A DNA stretch of 64,000 nt, taken from positions 20,166-84,165 of the IMG/VR virus record IMGVR_UViG_3300027896_000023; one strand, given 5' to 3'. This stretch comes from a virus. The notes below the pieces were generated by a model. That model worked only from the letters and a program-made list of their open reading frames with translations. It searched no databases and was not told where the DNA came from. The translations under genes and the position numbers were made by a program. Positions 1-7,464 of this stretch are shown in pieces. Position 1 is the stretch's first letter; every line of letters starts with the position of its first letter.

Positions 1-159
1 TTCTTGGCCTGGGTGTTCTTGATGATTGTTCTGCAGGGCCACTTCACTGTTGGAGAAGACAACCTGTGGATCCGTTACTGCGAAGTTGCCTTGGTAATCT
101 ATGGGGCTTGCTACGCAGTTTTTCTCTGGGTATCTTTCATGCGTTATTATTCGGCGTAA
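1..159 (+). CDS. Truncated membrane protein, C-terminal 52 residues
   Basis: Frame 1 is open from the window edge to a TAA at 157-159. The peptide has two hydrophobic stretches (LAWVFLMIVL and VALVIYGACYAVFLWVSF) separated by a charged turn, so it is the end of a small integral membrane protein whose start lies outside the window. It converges on the leftward gene at 174-338, with an A-run/T-run between them. Family not recognised. Confidence 0.5.
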   Translation, partial: FLAWVFLMIVLQGHFTVGEDNLWIRYCEVALVIYGACYAVFLWVSFMRYYSA

Positions 160-173
160 AAAAAATTTTTAGG
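157..173. terminator. A-run/T-run between convergent genes
   Basis: Nine A residues followed by five T residues lie between two convergent stop codons. Oligo-T on either strand is the usual archaeal termination signal, so this could end both transcripts. There is no stem beyond the A/T complementarity. Confidence 0.35.
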
Positions 174-338
174 TTACAGGTGCTTGTAGATCCATTTGCC
201 AAACAAGTACCCAAGAACAGCAATCCACAACGCGATACCTGTCCACCCGGCTAAATCATTATAGTAGTTTGCCCCAACCATAAACAGCAAAGTGCCTACA
301 AGCAACAGCAGAATCAACACAGCATTCAATTTATCCAT
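174..338 (-). CDS. 54-residue single- or double-span membrane protein
   Basis: Reads MDKLNAVLILLLLVGTLL at the N-terminus, then an NYYNDLAGW loop and a second hydrophobic stretch (GIALWIAVLGYLFGKW), ending in a basic tail. The two membrane segments resemble a holin or small accessory membrane protein, but no family is recognised. The last codons overlap a copy of the dispersed word (CACCTGTAA on the coding strand). Its start faces the AC-rich/GT-rich switch region to the right, so it is probably transcribed leftwards from there. Confidence 0.5.
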   Translation of the reverse strand: MDKLNAVLILLLLVGTLLFMVGANYYNDLAGWTGIALWIAVLGYLFGKWIYKHL

Positions 339-559
339 ACGGTATGGTACCTACAAACAAAATATATATTTTGCGTCGACCAAAAAAATTGCAGCAGGGG
401 CGAAGCATACCATCCGTTGCGATAGGACAGTTACTCCGATAGCCTGCTGCATCCACATTCCGCCATATCCAGTGGGGGACCAGACGGACTTCAAAAGTTA
501 TTTACCTAAAAGAAAGCTATATACTTATTTCAAAGTTATTTACACCAAAAAAAAGTATA

Positions 560-890
560 TACGTCAAAAAAATTTTATAAAGGCATCGATCACGCCCATC
601 GATTTTACGTTCAACAACAAAATCTCAAGCAGTGTACAACACCAACAACAAACAAAACAGGCAGACAACAACAAACAACAACAAAGGCGCCCCAACCAGA
701 ACCCGCAAGGTTCTCCAAAGAGAACCAAAACCCCCAAACACACACACCCCAAACAAAGTGCCATGTATCTTATGTGATTTTGGCTTTATTTGACTGTTTG
801 ATTTTTGTTTATTGGGTGAACTGTTGGATTTTTGCGCGCGCTAGATTTTTGTTTATTGGTTGTTTTTTTATGGTTTTTGTGGTTATTATA
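560..890. other. Non-coding stretch switching from AC-rich to GT-rich
   Basis: No convincing gene is present between 339 and about 930. The + strand is strongly A/C-rich from about 610 to 765 (CAACAAACAAC-type runs, then CCCCAAACACACACACCCC) and turns T/G-rich from about 770 to 890 (TTTGTTTATTGG-type runs). The switch lies between a leftward gene and the rightward RNA/gene block, so the non-template strand is GT-rich on both sides. A second locus of the same design is at 10425-10560, and both share a GAACCAAACCCCCAA-like segment. GCGCGCGC occurs at about 834. Confidence 0.5.
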
Positions 891-910
891 ATGTTATATT
901 ATTTTAAAGG
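890..910 (+). promoter_or_regulatory. Candidate archaeal promoter (TATA box) before the structured RNA
   Basis: An AT-rich segment, TATATTATTTTAAAGG, resembles an archaeal TATA box and would place a transcription start near 930, just before the inverted repeat at 933-969 and the structured region at 1041-1748. This is a match by eye only. Confidence 0.35.
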
Positions 911-932
911 CTAATTTAGGCTTATTTTAACG

Positions 933-969
933 TGTTACGCATAACACTTATTAAGGTGTATGCGTAACA
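933..969. repeat. 37-bp inverted repeat, outer arms TGTTACGCAT / ATGCGTAACA
   Basis: TGTTACGCAT at 933-942 is the exact reverse complement of 960-969, and the inner 17 bases (ACACTTATTAAGGTGT) are themselves nearly palindromic, so almost the whole 37 bp folds on itself. It sits just after a TATA-like element in non-coding DNA. Possible roles are an operator, a replication-initiator binding site or an RNA 5' hairpin. Confidence 0.7.
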
Positions 970-1018
970 TGGATTAACGAAAAAGGTGTGTGATCCAAAA
1001 AAGACAACTAAAAAAGCG

Positions 1019-1040
1019 TTGGGCGCGCGCGCGCGCCCAA
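1019..1040. repeat. 22-bp perfect palindrome of alternating CG
   Basis: TT-GGG-(CG)n-CCC-AA is perfectly self-complementary over 22 bp and its centre is alternating C/G, a sequence type able to adopt Z-DNA or extrude a cruciform. It directly precedes the structured RNA region. A related GCGCGCGC lies near 834. A role as an origin element or protein site is possible but unproven. Confidence 0.7.
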
Positions 1041-1748
1041 ACCAGCCTTAAAGGCTTGGTGAACGGAACAGCACCGTTTAATCAACTGCCAAACATCCCA
1101 ATACCATTACGGGAACGGATGGATGCTAAACTGAATGGCAAGGTCTACATGGTTAAACGGTGAAATAAAAATCTGTGGTGCTTCATCAAAAGATTTAGGA
1201 CGGTTGACGATTGCCTATCGTACCTTAACATATAGCTCCTGCTAGGTGTGTTGCCTCCAGATTAAGCTGGACGGTGCTAGTTAACCTGATGTACAAATAA
1301 GGGTTAATTTGAGAGACTGAGACAACAAAAAATCCGCTAATTATGAGTCCCAACTTTTACGGTTGCCTGCGGTATGTTAAGGAAAAACTGCGCAGAAATG
1401 GCAAAAGACTGATGCCAAAGGAACTTCAATGTTTCAATAAACCGCCCTAAATCGAGTAGGCAATCGGGACGGGCTAGCACCGTAACCCAACAACATAACT
1501 GCAAGTGAAACACGTACATAAATTTGAAAGGTAAATTGCAATAAACCGAGTATGGACACCCGCAAGATAGTCACGAAAGGGAGATTTACCGATTAAAGTT
1601 AAAACAGTTATGGCTTGGTAACGGTGCACCCGCACTACTGAAATTCTACAACACTTGCGTTATGGCTTAACAAGTCATGGCGCAGACACACACACGCAGG
1701 CTAATACTCGCCTGCCGACCGCAAGGTCGTACCCCTAGATCTTTTTTC
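1041..1748 (+). ncRNA. Large structured non-coding RNA candidate (about 700 nt)
   Basis: No credible ORF lies here, but many exact complementary segments do. Pairings found by eye: 1041-1060 hairpin; 1072-1081 with 1153-1162 (10 bp), enclosing 1087-1091/1136-1140 and 1094-1098/1121-1125; 1169-1174/1191-1196; 1208-1217/1457-1466 (10 bp), enclosing 1223-1232/1373-1382 (10 bp); 1281-1286/1302-1307; 1399-1403/1413-1417; 1494-1507/1652-1664 (13 bp with one bulge), enclosing 1530-1536/1584-1590; 1696-1701/1710-1715; and 1716-1720/1725-1729 capped by GCAA. The segment 1271-1280 matches 1474-1483 over 10 bp and would form a pseudoknot. A T6 run at 1742-1747 follows the last hairpin. The size and density recall the phage-encoded GOLLD and ROOL RNAs, but I recognise no known family and no intron core. 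Confidence 0.6.
1696..1747 (+). terminator. Two tandem hairpins and T6: 3' end of the structured RNA
   Basis: GCAGGC/GCCTGC (1696-1701/1710-1715) is followed at once by CGACC-GCAA-GGTCG (1716-1729, a GNRA tetraloop hairpin) and, 12 nt later, six T residues. This would end the upstream RNA before the gene at 1808, or leave read-through into the rightward operon. Confidence 0.5.
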
Positions 1749-1807
1749 TACGCAGTTATGCGCTCGAGTCGTTGCAAATTACGACGAGAGAACTAGGAGG
1801 ATTAGTT

Positions 1808-2197
1808 ATGTCAACCAGTATTGAACGACTTTTAGATAGAAACGCCGATAAAATCTACTATCACCCTCGCACAGGCGAGAAGATGTCAACCTGCACCTGT
1901 GGAGACAAGGTACATTCAATGCCACCAATCTCCAACCTGCACACGAACGGATGCCCACGCACTACGTACCACCGAATGGTCAACGCCCAGTGGATAGGCG
2001 ACACGCCGATTCCGACAGGGCAACTCAAGACATTCTGGGGAGAACGTAAGCATGGATACGTCAGCAAGCACCAACACGCACAGCATGGCGCAGGCAGATT
2101 CCTACCTCCGCAGATGCCAGAACGCAAAGTGAGGATACTCTGCAGACACATAGACCGCGCAATCAAAGAGACCAAGACCACTGTACAAGTTGCCTAA
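1808..2197 (+). CDS. Hypothetical protein, 129 aa, Cys/His-rich
   Basis: First protein gene of the rightward block. The start is ATG 1808 because AGGAGG at 1795-1800 sits at the right distance; the frame stays open further upstream without an SD. The peptide has scattered Cys and His (CTCGDK, NGCPRTTYH, KHQHAQHGAG, RILCRH) that could bind metal, and a basic, Gln-rich C-terminus. No family recognised. The final TVQVA codons lie on a degenerate copy of the dispersed word. Confidence 0.7.
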   Translation: MSTSIERLLDRNADKIYYHPRTGEKMSTCTCGDKVHSMPPISNLHTNGCPRTTYHRMVNAQWIGDTPIPTGQLKTFWGERKHGYVSKHQHAQHGAGRFLPPQMPERKVRILCRHIDRAIKETKTTVQVA

Positions 2198-2235
2198 TCC
2201 TCCCAGTAATAACGTAAAAGGAGTGTGAAAGAAAA

Positions 2236-2361
2236 ATGGAACATCAACCATCCATCCAACAGCGAGTACAAACCGTCTACGACTCTCTACAGGGAAGTAG
2301 CAAAACCGTGACCTCAGACATCAGAACAGCACTATACATAGTGCGAACGGTGGGAGTCTAA
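2236..2361 (+). CDS. Small hypothetical protein, 41 aa
   Basis: ATG at 2236 follows AAGGAGTG at a suitable distance. The frame runs to TAA 2359-2361, immediately before the ATG of the next gene. Sequence MEHQPSIQQRVQTVYDSL onward looks helical with no cysteines. No family recognised; supported mainly by the SD and the zero-gap junction. Confidence 0.55.
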   Translation: MEHQPSIQQRVQTVYDSLQGSSKTVTSDIRTALYIVRTVGV

Positions 2362-2580
2362 ATGGGACACATGCACTCACCATGCGAAAACTGCTTGGGA
2401 GTCGGGTGTGAATCATGCCCGAAATACATCCAAGCCAAGCAACTAGCAGAGTTCGAAGCCAAGCAGTGTGAGGATCAGCTCAAATGGGAACAAGCCCAAG
2501 ATGTACTCGTCGATCCAATCCAGCGGTCTGATTCACCTAAAGGTTGGAAACAATATACAGAAAGGCTACGTCATCAGTAG
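2362..2580 (+). CDS. Small CXXC protein, 72 aa
   Basis: Begins directly after the preceding stop. The N-terminus carries CENCLGVGCESC, two CXXC pairs in 12 residues, typical of a zinc knuckle or treble-clef fragment. The rest is a charged helix (YIQAKQLAEFEAKQCEDQLK). Probably a nucleic-acid or protein-binding mini-protein; no named family. Translationally coupled to the gene before it. Confidence 0.6.
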   Translation: MGHMHSPCENCLGVGCESCPKYIQAKQLAEFEAKQCEDQLKWEQAQDVLVDPIQRSDSPKGWKQYTERLRHQ

Positions 2581-2589
2581 CCTCTTTTT

Positions 2590-2689
2590 CTCAGTGACCA
2601 ATATGACTCAATTACTAAATCTCGGAGAAGATGGGCGGTCTAACAAGACTCGTGCTATCACTGAGTCGGTGCAGAAATGCACCGTTTTT
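2590..2689 (+). ncRNA. Short structured RNA or 3' UTR ending in a GAAA-capped terminator hairpin
   Basis: In the 146-nt gap between genes, CTCAGTGA (2590-2597) is the exact complement of TCACTGAG (2658-2665). GTCT/AGAC pair at 2638-2649. A 7-bp stem CGGTGCA/TGCACCG at 2667-2684 with a GAAA tetraloop is followed by TTTTT at 2685-2689. The first stem closes 76 nt, tRNA-like in size, but no T-arm or anticodon arm fits. Either a small RNA or a folded operon-internal terminator. Confidence 0.5.
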
Positions 2690-2726
2690 CTCAGTCACAG
2701 AATGACAAACCTATGGAGGTGTATTT

Positions 2727-3044
2727 ATGGATGAAAATGAAGATGAACGGCGACTTATCGCTTTTCTCAACAACACAGGATTAGGAGTAAAGATTGAATC
2801 CACTGACGTCATTAACTCAGCACTCTACGCTTGGTCCACATTGCCAGTCTCGCATAACCCAACAATGACTCGATGTTTCATACAGGACTTCGCAGCATCA
2901 CTTGATCGGAAACACTTCTTTCAAAGCTACGAACAACTTCAGGAGTTCTGGGATCTCGCTGGCAAAAGAGTCCAGGGCATGCATGAACTCAGCAAAGTTG
3001 GCGCAGCACTCACTGTTAGTCGCAGGGAGGTGAAAGAAATATGA
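2727..3044 (+). CDS. Hypothetical protein, 105 aa
   Basis: Strong SD GGAGGTG at 2715-2721 before ATG 2727. The protein is mostly predicted helix (ERRLIAFLNNTGLGV, NPTMTRCFIQDFAASLD, SYEQLQEFWDLAGKRV) with few cysteines. The stop overlaps the next start (ATGA). No family recognised. Confidence 0.7.
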   Translation: MDENEDERRLIAFLNNTGLGVKIESTDVINSALYAWSTLPVSHNPTMTRCFIQDFAASLDRKHFFQSYEQLQEFWDLAGKRVQGMHELSKVGAALTVSRREVKEI

Positions 3045-3181
3045 TAAGCACAGTATCACGTAAAGAAGCGTTGAAAGCAATCTGCACTTTATGCAAGCCA
3101 CATGCTTGCAGTGTATGTTATGATCCGCTTGAAACTTCAGGCGTTACAATGGAACAGTTACAAAAATACTTCAATCCTTAA
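3041..3181 (+). CDS. Small zinc-knuckle protein, 46 aa
   Basis: Starts in an ATGA overlap with the gene before it, with GGAGGTG upstream at about 3026. Contains CTLCKPHACSVC, two CXXC pairs spaced like a zinc knuckle. The 122 nt after it hold a TCTCC/GGAGA hairpin (about 3183-3199), one dispersed-word copy (3237-3244) and AT-rich CTATAAAAATT just before the next gene. Confidence 0.6.
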   Translation: MISTVSRKEALKAICTLCKPHACSVCYDPLETSGVTMEQLQKYFNP

Positions 3182-3303
3182 TCTCCGTTTCTTTGGAGAC
3201 AAACCATGTTTAGCAGCGAAGGGTTACACAACGGCTGCACCTGTAGCTTCCACAATTGACAGGCCCATGGCGATGTAACCTATAAAAATTGGAGGAAAAA
3301 TCT

Positions 3304-3654
3304 TTGCGAAAACCCGCAAACATAGAACTGCTCGAACACTTCAAGCTTGATGACCTTGGGTCTCAGTTTGAAATGGTCGAACGTAAATCTCCCGTGATAG
3401 AGAAAAGTAAAAGGAAAGTCGAATGGCACGCTGTTTTTCCAATGCATATTCCACAACAGGACTACATGGATAAAATGGCTTCAACAGCAATCGCTAAAGA
3501 CAACTGCATCAGACTCGAACCAGGACACACACATGTCTTAGACGTCGCAATATGCTTCAGATGCACTCCACAGGAATGCCTCAGCAACCATGCATGTGTT
3601 CGCAAGCAAGCGGTACACTCAACCCTTGCACACATGAACAGGGCTAAGTGGTAG
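3304..3654 (+). CDS. Hypothetical Cys/His protein, 116 aa, TTG start
   Basis: The start is taken as TTG 3304 because GGAGG at 3291-3295 is 8 nt upstream; an in-frame TTG at 3289 lies inside the SD. The C-terminal half has GHTHVLDVAICFRCTPQEC and NHACVRKQ, a likely metal site. Its stop lies inside the start region of the AAA+ gene, so the two are co-translated; it may be an accessory factor of that cassette. No family recognised. Confidence 0.6.
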   Translation: MRKPANIELLEHFKLDDLGSQFEMVERKSPVIEKSKRKVEWHAVFPMHIPQQDYMDKMASTAIAKDNCIRLEPGHTHVLDVAICFRCTPQECLSNHACVRKQAVHSTLAHMNRAKW

Positions 3655-3656
3655 AT

Positions 3657-5372
3657 ATGACAGCTTCAGATATAACCGGCGCAAGCAACAACTGGCTTGT
3701 CGAAGATGCAATCCGAAGACGTGCACAGTGGACCTGCAGCCCAATCAAAGTAACTGAAGACAAGAAACGCATCGACCAACTCATAGACAGCGCAGCAACA
3801 GGCGGCCAAGCATTACTCCTTGGACAAGTCAAAGGATACCGCAAGATCTTAGAGTGGAATCTCCAACGCAATGAACTAAAAGAAATCAGCAAGCCAGGCA
3901 GAGAAATCATAAGAGTACCAGTCGCAGATCAAGACCAGCCAGTAATACAATTGATCGACAAGGAACTACATAACACGAGTCCATTAGGATCCGACGGCTT
4001 ACCAACACAACCGCAGTCAGCACTTGTAATCATCCACAACGTAATGACTAAACCGCAGGCAGATGCAATCGCTAATTGGTTAGTGGCATGGAGTAAAGAC
4101 AACAGCTTATTCGTCAACCAAGGAACAGTCTATACTTTCACTACAGACGAATCATTGTTCATTGAACCAGTGCGACGCGCATGCAACGTCCAGTATATAC
4201 CAACAGGATCAGTAGAGGAAATCCGTGCGCAGATACAAAACCTCGTTGACAAAATCAACAAGAACAACAGGGAAATGCGGCTACGAGTAGACGAACAGGA
4301 AGTCCAAGCAGCTAAAGGATTAGATCTCACACAGACAGTCACATCATATCTCTATGGCCTATCAATCTCAAAGACAACGCCGAAACGATGTGGAGTTGAA
4401 CCCTTCACAGAGATGAAGATTCAACAGTTGAAGACTATCGGATTGAACTTGAAGACACCAGAGATTGGCCCCGACGACTTAGGCGGATACCAAAGTCTCA
4501 AAGCAGAAATCAACTTCATCGCATCGCTAGTGCAAGATCCAGCGAAGACAGCTCATTATGGCCTATCATTGCCAAGAGGATTCTTGCTGGATGGCCCACC
4601 TGGAACCGGCAAGACAAGGATCGCTGAAGTATTAGCTTGGATATTGAAGATGCCGTTTGTGAAGCTGGAGAACAACAACTTGTACAAAGGAATCGTTGGA
4701 GAGTCAGAAGCAACTGTCAACAAGATCTTCCGCGCATTAGAAGCCCTAAGCCCACTGGTGCTGTTCATAGATGAAGCAGATGCAGTGTTTCCACGCAGAG
4801 ACAAACAGGTCTCTACAGATTCAGGTGTAGGACGACGTGTATTCAACGACATGCTGGATAAACTGGCAAGTCCAAAGAGAGGCTACCTTGTGATGATGGC
4901 TACCAATCTCGTAGAAGACATAGATGAAGCAGCAATCAGACCTGGAAGAATTGGCGCATGTTACTACGTTCCATATCCCGATATGGCAGCGAGACAACAG
5001 ATATTCCAAGTGCAATGCACACGTCTGCATCATTACTTGATGGATCCACAGATCGACTACAGCTATCTTGCAAAGCAATCATGTATGATGAGTGGCGCTG
5101 AAATAGAGAAGTGGTGCGAACTTGCATCCCAACAAGCATTGAGACAAAACAGCGAACCAGTAACACAAGGGCACTTCGAAGACGTAGAAGAACAAGTCAC
5201 AGTTAACATCGACGAACGCATCGCAGACATGCGTAAGAAAATCGAAGTACGCAAACACATCATGAACTTCAACGTACCACAGATGGATCGTGACATCCAA
5301 GGATTAATGGCGGAGATCACAGGCAGACAAGGCAGCAGCATCGACACCTTCACACAAAATCTAGGAAAATAA
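3657..5372 (+). CDS. AAA+ ATPase, Ycf46-like
   Basis: About 571 residues. The C-terminal AAA+ module has Walker A GPPGTGKT (about residues 313-320), Walker B LVLFIDEADAVF (about 366-377), sensor 1 VMMATN and an RPGRIG arginine-finger segment. The N-terminal 290 residues form a degenerate AAA-like domain (LVIIHNVM...) followed by AAKGLDLTQTV, the layout of cyanobacterial, plastid and phage Ycf46-type ATPases. It is followed by DUF1257 and DUF2997 genes, partners that recur with this ATPase elsewhere. An upstream in-frame GTG at 3648 is an alternative start. Likely a protein-remodelling or regulatory ATPase; the exact substrate is unknown. Confidence 0.88.
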   Translation: MTASDITGASNNWLVEDAIRRRAQWTCSPIKVTEDKKRIDQLIDSAATGGQALLLGQVKGYRKILEWNLQRNELKEISKPGREIIRVPVADQDQPVIQLIDKELHNTSPLGSDGLPTQPQSALVIIHNVMTKPQADAIANWLVAWSKDNSLFVNQGTVYTFTTDESLFIEPVRRACNVQYIPTGSVEEIRAQIQNLVDKINKNNREMRLRVDEQEVQAAKGLDLTQTVTSYLYGLSISKTTPKRCGVEPFTEMKIQQLKTIGLNLKTPEIGPDDLGGYQSLKAEINFIASLVQDPAKTAHYGLSLPRGFLLDGPPGTGKTRIAEVLAWILKMPFVKLENNNLYKGIVGESEATVNKIFRALEALSPLVLFIDEADAVFPRRDKQVSTDSGVGRRVFNDMLDKLASPKRGYLVMMATNLVEDIDEAAIRPGRIGACYYVPYPDMAARQQIFQVQCTRLHHYLMDPQIDYSYLAKQSCMMSGAEIEKWCELASQQALRQNSEPVTQGHFEDVEEQVTVNIDERIADMRKKIEVRKHIMNFNVPQMDRDIQGLMAEITGRQGSSIDTFTQNLGK

Positions 5373-5397
5373 AAGAAAGAAAACCGGAGGAAAATGT

Positions 5398-5796
5398 ATG
5401 AGTCATTTCACCGTGTATAGAATATGTAAAATCAATGGCCTTACAGAAGGCTTTTTGATCCGTGCTGTAGAGTTCTGGGCTAAACAGTTAGGTGCCCAGA
5501 TCTTCTATGGCAAAATCCCCTTCGCCTTTGGCGAAGCACAGAAAGTTGTTGTTGGTTTCCAAACCGAAGACATGCGGTCTCCCATCGGCTTCAAAGTAAC
5601 GGCTGATGGAGGATTGCAGGTCTGTGGAGACAGCTACATGCAGCAAGACGAGTTTGCTAAATACAAGATGATGGCTGAGTCAGGCGTCTTAACGAACAGC
5701 TATCTCGTTGCACAGAAGGCAAAGTCTGAAGGCATGACCTTCACGCTGCAGGTACAGGAGACCCAAGTGCACATGGAAGTGGATTATAATGCCTAA
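5398..5796 (+). CDS. DUF1257 (Ycf35-like) protein
   Basis: 132 residues starting MSHFTVYR, the signature opening of the DUF1257/Ycf35 family, preceded by GGAGG at the right distance. The family is a small alpha/beta protein found beside Ycf46-like ATPases in cyanobacteria, plastids and phages; function unknown. Ends LQVQETQVHMEVDYNA, where LQVQ is encoded by a dispersed-word copy. Overlaps the next gene by 8 nt. Confidence 0.8.
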   Translation: MSHFTVYRICKINGLTEGFLIRAVEFWAKQLGAQIFYGKIPFAFGEAQKVVVGFQTEDMRSPIGFKVTADGGLQVCGDSYMQQDEFAKYKMMAESGVLTNSYLVAQKAKSEGMTFTLQVQETQVHMEVDYNA

Positions 5797-5974
5797 AGTT
5801 AAAATCGATTTCAAGTTCGATGGAACAATGAAGACTGAAGCTGAAGGATTCGAAGGCGGCAAATGCGTGACAGCAACCAACAACCTGATTGAAGCTATAG
5901 CTAAACGTCAGACCGATCAACGATTCAAGACTGATTATTATGTCAACGAAAACGCGGTTAATATTGGTAATTAA
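5789..5974 (+). CDS. DUF2997-like small protein
   Basis: 61 residues with the family pattern: a short beta strand (VKIDFKFDG), then EAEGFEGGKCVTATNNLIEAI, matching the V-E-A-x-G-F-x-G-x-x-C-x-x-A-T signature of DUF2997. In other genomes this protein follows DUF1257 and the Ycf46-like ATPase, as here. Probably a structural or regulatory subunit of that complex. Confidence 0.75.
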   Translation: MPKVKIDFKFDGTMKTEAEGFEGGKCVTATNNLIEAIAKRQTDQRFKTDYYVNENAVNIGN

Positions 5975-6116
5975 AACCGATGGCACGATCGAGACTGGAC
6001 AGAAGGAAAGCGGAGAAGCTTTCCATTTTCCATGTGTAGATCAACCTCAAGATGACGCAGCTGATAAGTTACTCTCAGACATAGCGAAAACTAAGCAGTC
6101 AAGTTGGTGTGGATAA
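5940..6116 (+). CDS. Second small protein of the AAA cassette, DUF2997-like fold possible
   Basis: 58 residues overlapping the end of the DUF2997 gene in another frame and ending directly before the next ATG. TRLILVIKTDGTIETGQK mirrors the opening beta hairpin of DUF2997, followed by a Cys (FPCVD) and a helix (AADKLLSDIAKTK). It may be a diverged duplicate of its neighbour. Supported by tight packing rather than by a clear family match. Confidence 0.55.
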   Translation: MSTKTRLILVIKTDGTIETGQKESGEAFHFPCVDQPQDDAADKLLSDIAKTKQSSWCG

Positions 6117-7373
6117 ATGCCAAGTAAAAGAGAAGTAGATATTCCCGATGCTTTAGACATCGCATTGCAAGGTATCAACTTTAGCAGTCCTACTGTAGAT
6201 ATAGATATTCCAACGCCATGCATTGAAGATGACAGGAAAATTCAAAGCTTCACGCAAAGCCTACCTGAACCTGAAGAAACTGAACTGCAACTGCTTATGT
6301 CCAGTAAACCCGTAGTGTTGCAGGGCTTCTTGTTCTCCATGCATTTCAGTGGAGATGACTTGCTGAAGCTACAGGTGAATAATCTGGATGACAGCCACTT
6401 CAACGAGATGAAAGATTGGCTTGAAGATACTATGCTGGAGATTGACAAGTCACATACCGAACGACATAACAGCGGTGCATCCAGCTGGGAAGGATCAGGT
6501 ACTCGTCTCAAAGACTTTGTTGATACAGGTGAAGCAGAGAATACGCCTGATAGATCACGCAGCATCAAGATCAGAATGTTTCCGCGTTCATTCAGCAACA
6601 GCTTAGCACGCATCAAAGAAGACTTAGTGTATGAACGACTCCGCAAATGCATCAGCATCACCACGTATAGCAGTGGCAGATTCAAACAGATGATCTTCGT
6701 CTTGCCCTTCAGCAAAGCAACTGAGATGGTAACAAAGATCGCTGAAGCCAACGTGAAAGTAGATGCAGTCAACGCAGAAATCAAAGAGTATGTGCAAAGC
6801 AAAGACTACACTAAGCTACATGAAATCCTAGAGAACTACAAACTTGAGAAGCTTGCAGACGAACGCAGCTGGAAGATACCTCACATCAGATATGAATTGC
6901 AACCCTTCAACCTAGACACCAAAGCAGTTATGGACATCATGAAAGTTGGAAACAAAAACGTCAAAGAAGAACTGAAAGAAAAGTACAACGCTGGCTTAAA
7001 AGAAATCGAGGCAACTCTCAACGAGAAAAACAAAACCATGAGTACACAAATCATGCAGGTATTCAAATCTGAAATCGACAAGCAAGTAGGGCAGATCGTA
7101 GCACGTGCAAAGATGGAGACTAAAACTGCAGCTGAAACTTCTGAGTCTCTGAAGCAGGAACTAGATGACCTCAAAGAGAAAGCAACATCGATTGGTATGG
7201 AAGCGTTAGCTGGCACAGTGATTGATCCCTTGACAGCACTTATAGATAATCCAAGTAAGGCAGCTGAACTCTTCGGTGTCTCTGTGATGAGTGACTTGCA
7301 ATATGAAGTAGACGATAGGATCGTAGCGTTCCTACGTACTCAAGCTACAGGTGTAGAAGATGCCAAGCTGTGA
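6117..7373 (+). CDS. Hypothetical 418-aa protein with coiled coil, last large gene of the AAA cassette
   Basis: Starts one nucleotide after the preceding stop. The N-terminal 130 residues are acidic and low in structure. The middle contains a mixed fold (KIRMFPRSFSNSLARIKED, FKQMIFVLPFSKATEM). Residues about 265-360 are a long coiled coil (NVKEELKEKYNAGLKEIEA...). The genomic position suggests it works with the Ycf46-like ATPase, as substrate or scaffold. No domain recognised. Confidence 0.75.
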   Translation: MPSKREVDIPDALDIALQGINFSSPTVDIDIPTPCIEDDRKIQSFTQSLPEPEETELQLLMSSKPVVLQGFLFSMHFSGDDLLKLQVNNLDDSHFNEMKDWLEDTMLEIDKSHTERHNSGASSWEGSGTRLKDFVDTGEAENTPDRSRSIKIRMFPRSFSNSLARIKEDLVYERLRKCISITTYSSGRFKQMIFVLPFSKATEMVTKIAEANVKVDAVNAEIKEYVQSKDYTKLHEILENYKLEKLADERSWKIPHIRYELQPFNLDTKAVMDIMKVGNKNVKEELKEKYNAGLKEIEATLNEKNKTMSTQIMQVFKSEIDKQVGQIVARAKMETKTAAETSESLKQELDDLKEKATSIGMEALAGTVIDPLTALIDNPSKAAELFGVSVMSDLQYEVDDRIVAFLRTQATGVEDAKL

Positions 7374-7464
7374 GTGCGGATGGGAAGGAACATGGTACGA
7401 GACAGAGAAGTCTTGTTGCCCAGTATGTAGCAAACCGTTAGGAGATAAGAAACATGAATCGTAA
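7360..7464 (+). CDS. 34-aa zinc-ribbon mini-protein
   Basis: Overlaps the end of the 418-aa gene. Has MPSCECGWEGTW near the N-terminus and CCPVCSKPLG later, the two halves of a minimal CXC/CXXC zinc ribbon. Its start lies just after a dispersed-word copy (GCTACAGGTGTAG) that supplies an AGGTG SD-like element. Very short, but the cysteine pattern supports it. Confidence 0.55.
   Translation: MPSCECGWEGTWYETEKSCCPVCSKPLGDKKHES

Noticed and set aside
564-764. Leftward Cys/Leu-rich frame
   Set aside because: A mirror effect of the AC-rich stretch; no SD and low complexity.
292-777. Open frame of 161 codons on the + strand
   Set aside because: Composition follows the AC-rich DNA (Gln/Asn/Thr/Lys/Pro runs), there is no SD, and it overlaps the 54-aa gene on the other strand.
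1208-1483. Group I or group II self-splicing intron core
   Set aside because: Long-range pairings exist, but I find no domain V-like hairpin, no P7/P3 core pattern and no split gene around it.
2590-2665. A tRNA candidate (closing stem around 76 nt)
   Set aside because: Size and acceptor-like stem fit, but there is no T-loop (TTCGA-like), no anticodon stem and no CCA-proximal pattern.
2640-2690. Resemblance of GAGTCGGTGC plus T-run to the 3' end of a Cas9 tracrRNA
   Set aside because: Only the terminal hairpin is similar; there is no CRISPR array, repeat-complementary region or cas gene in the window.
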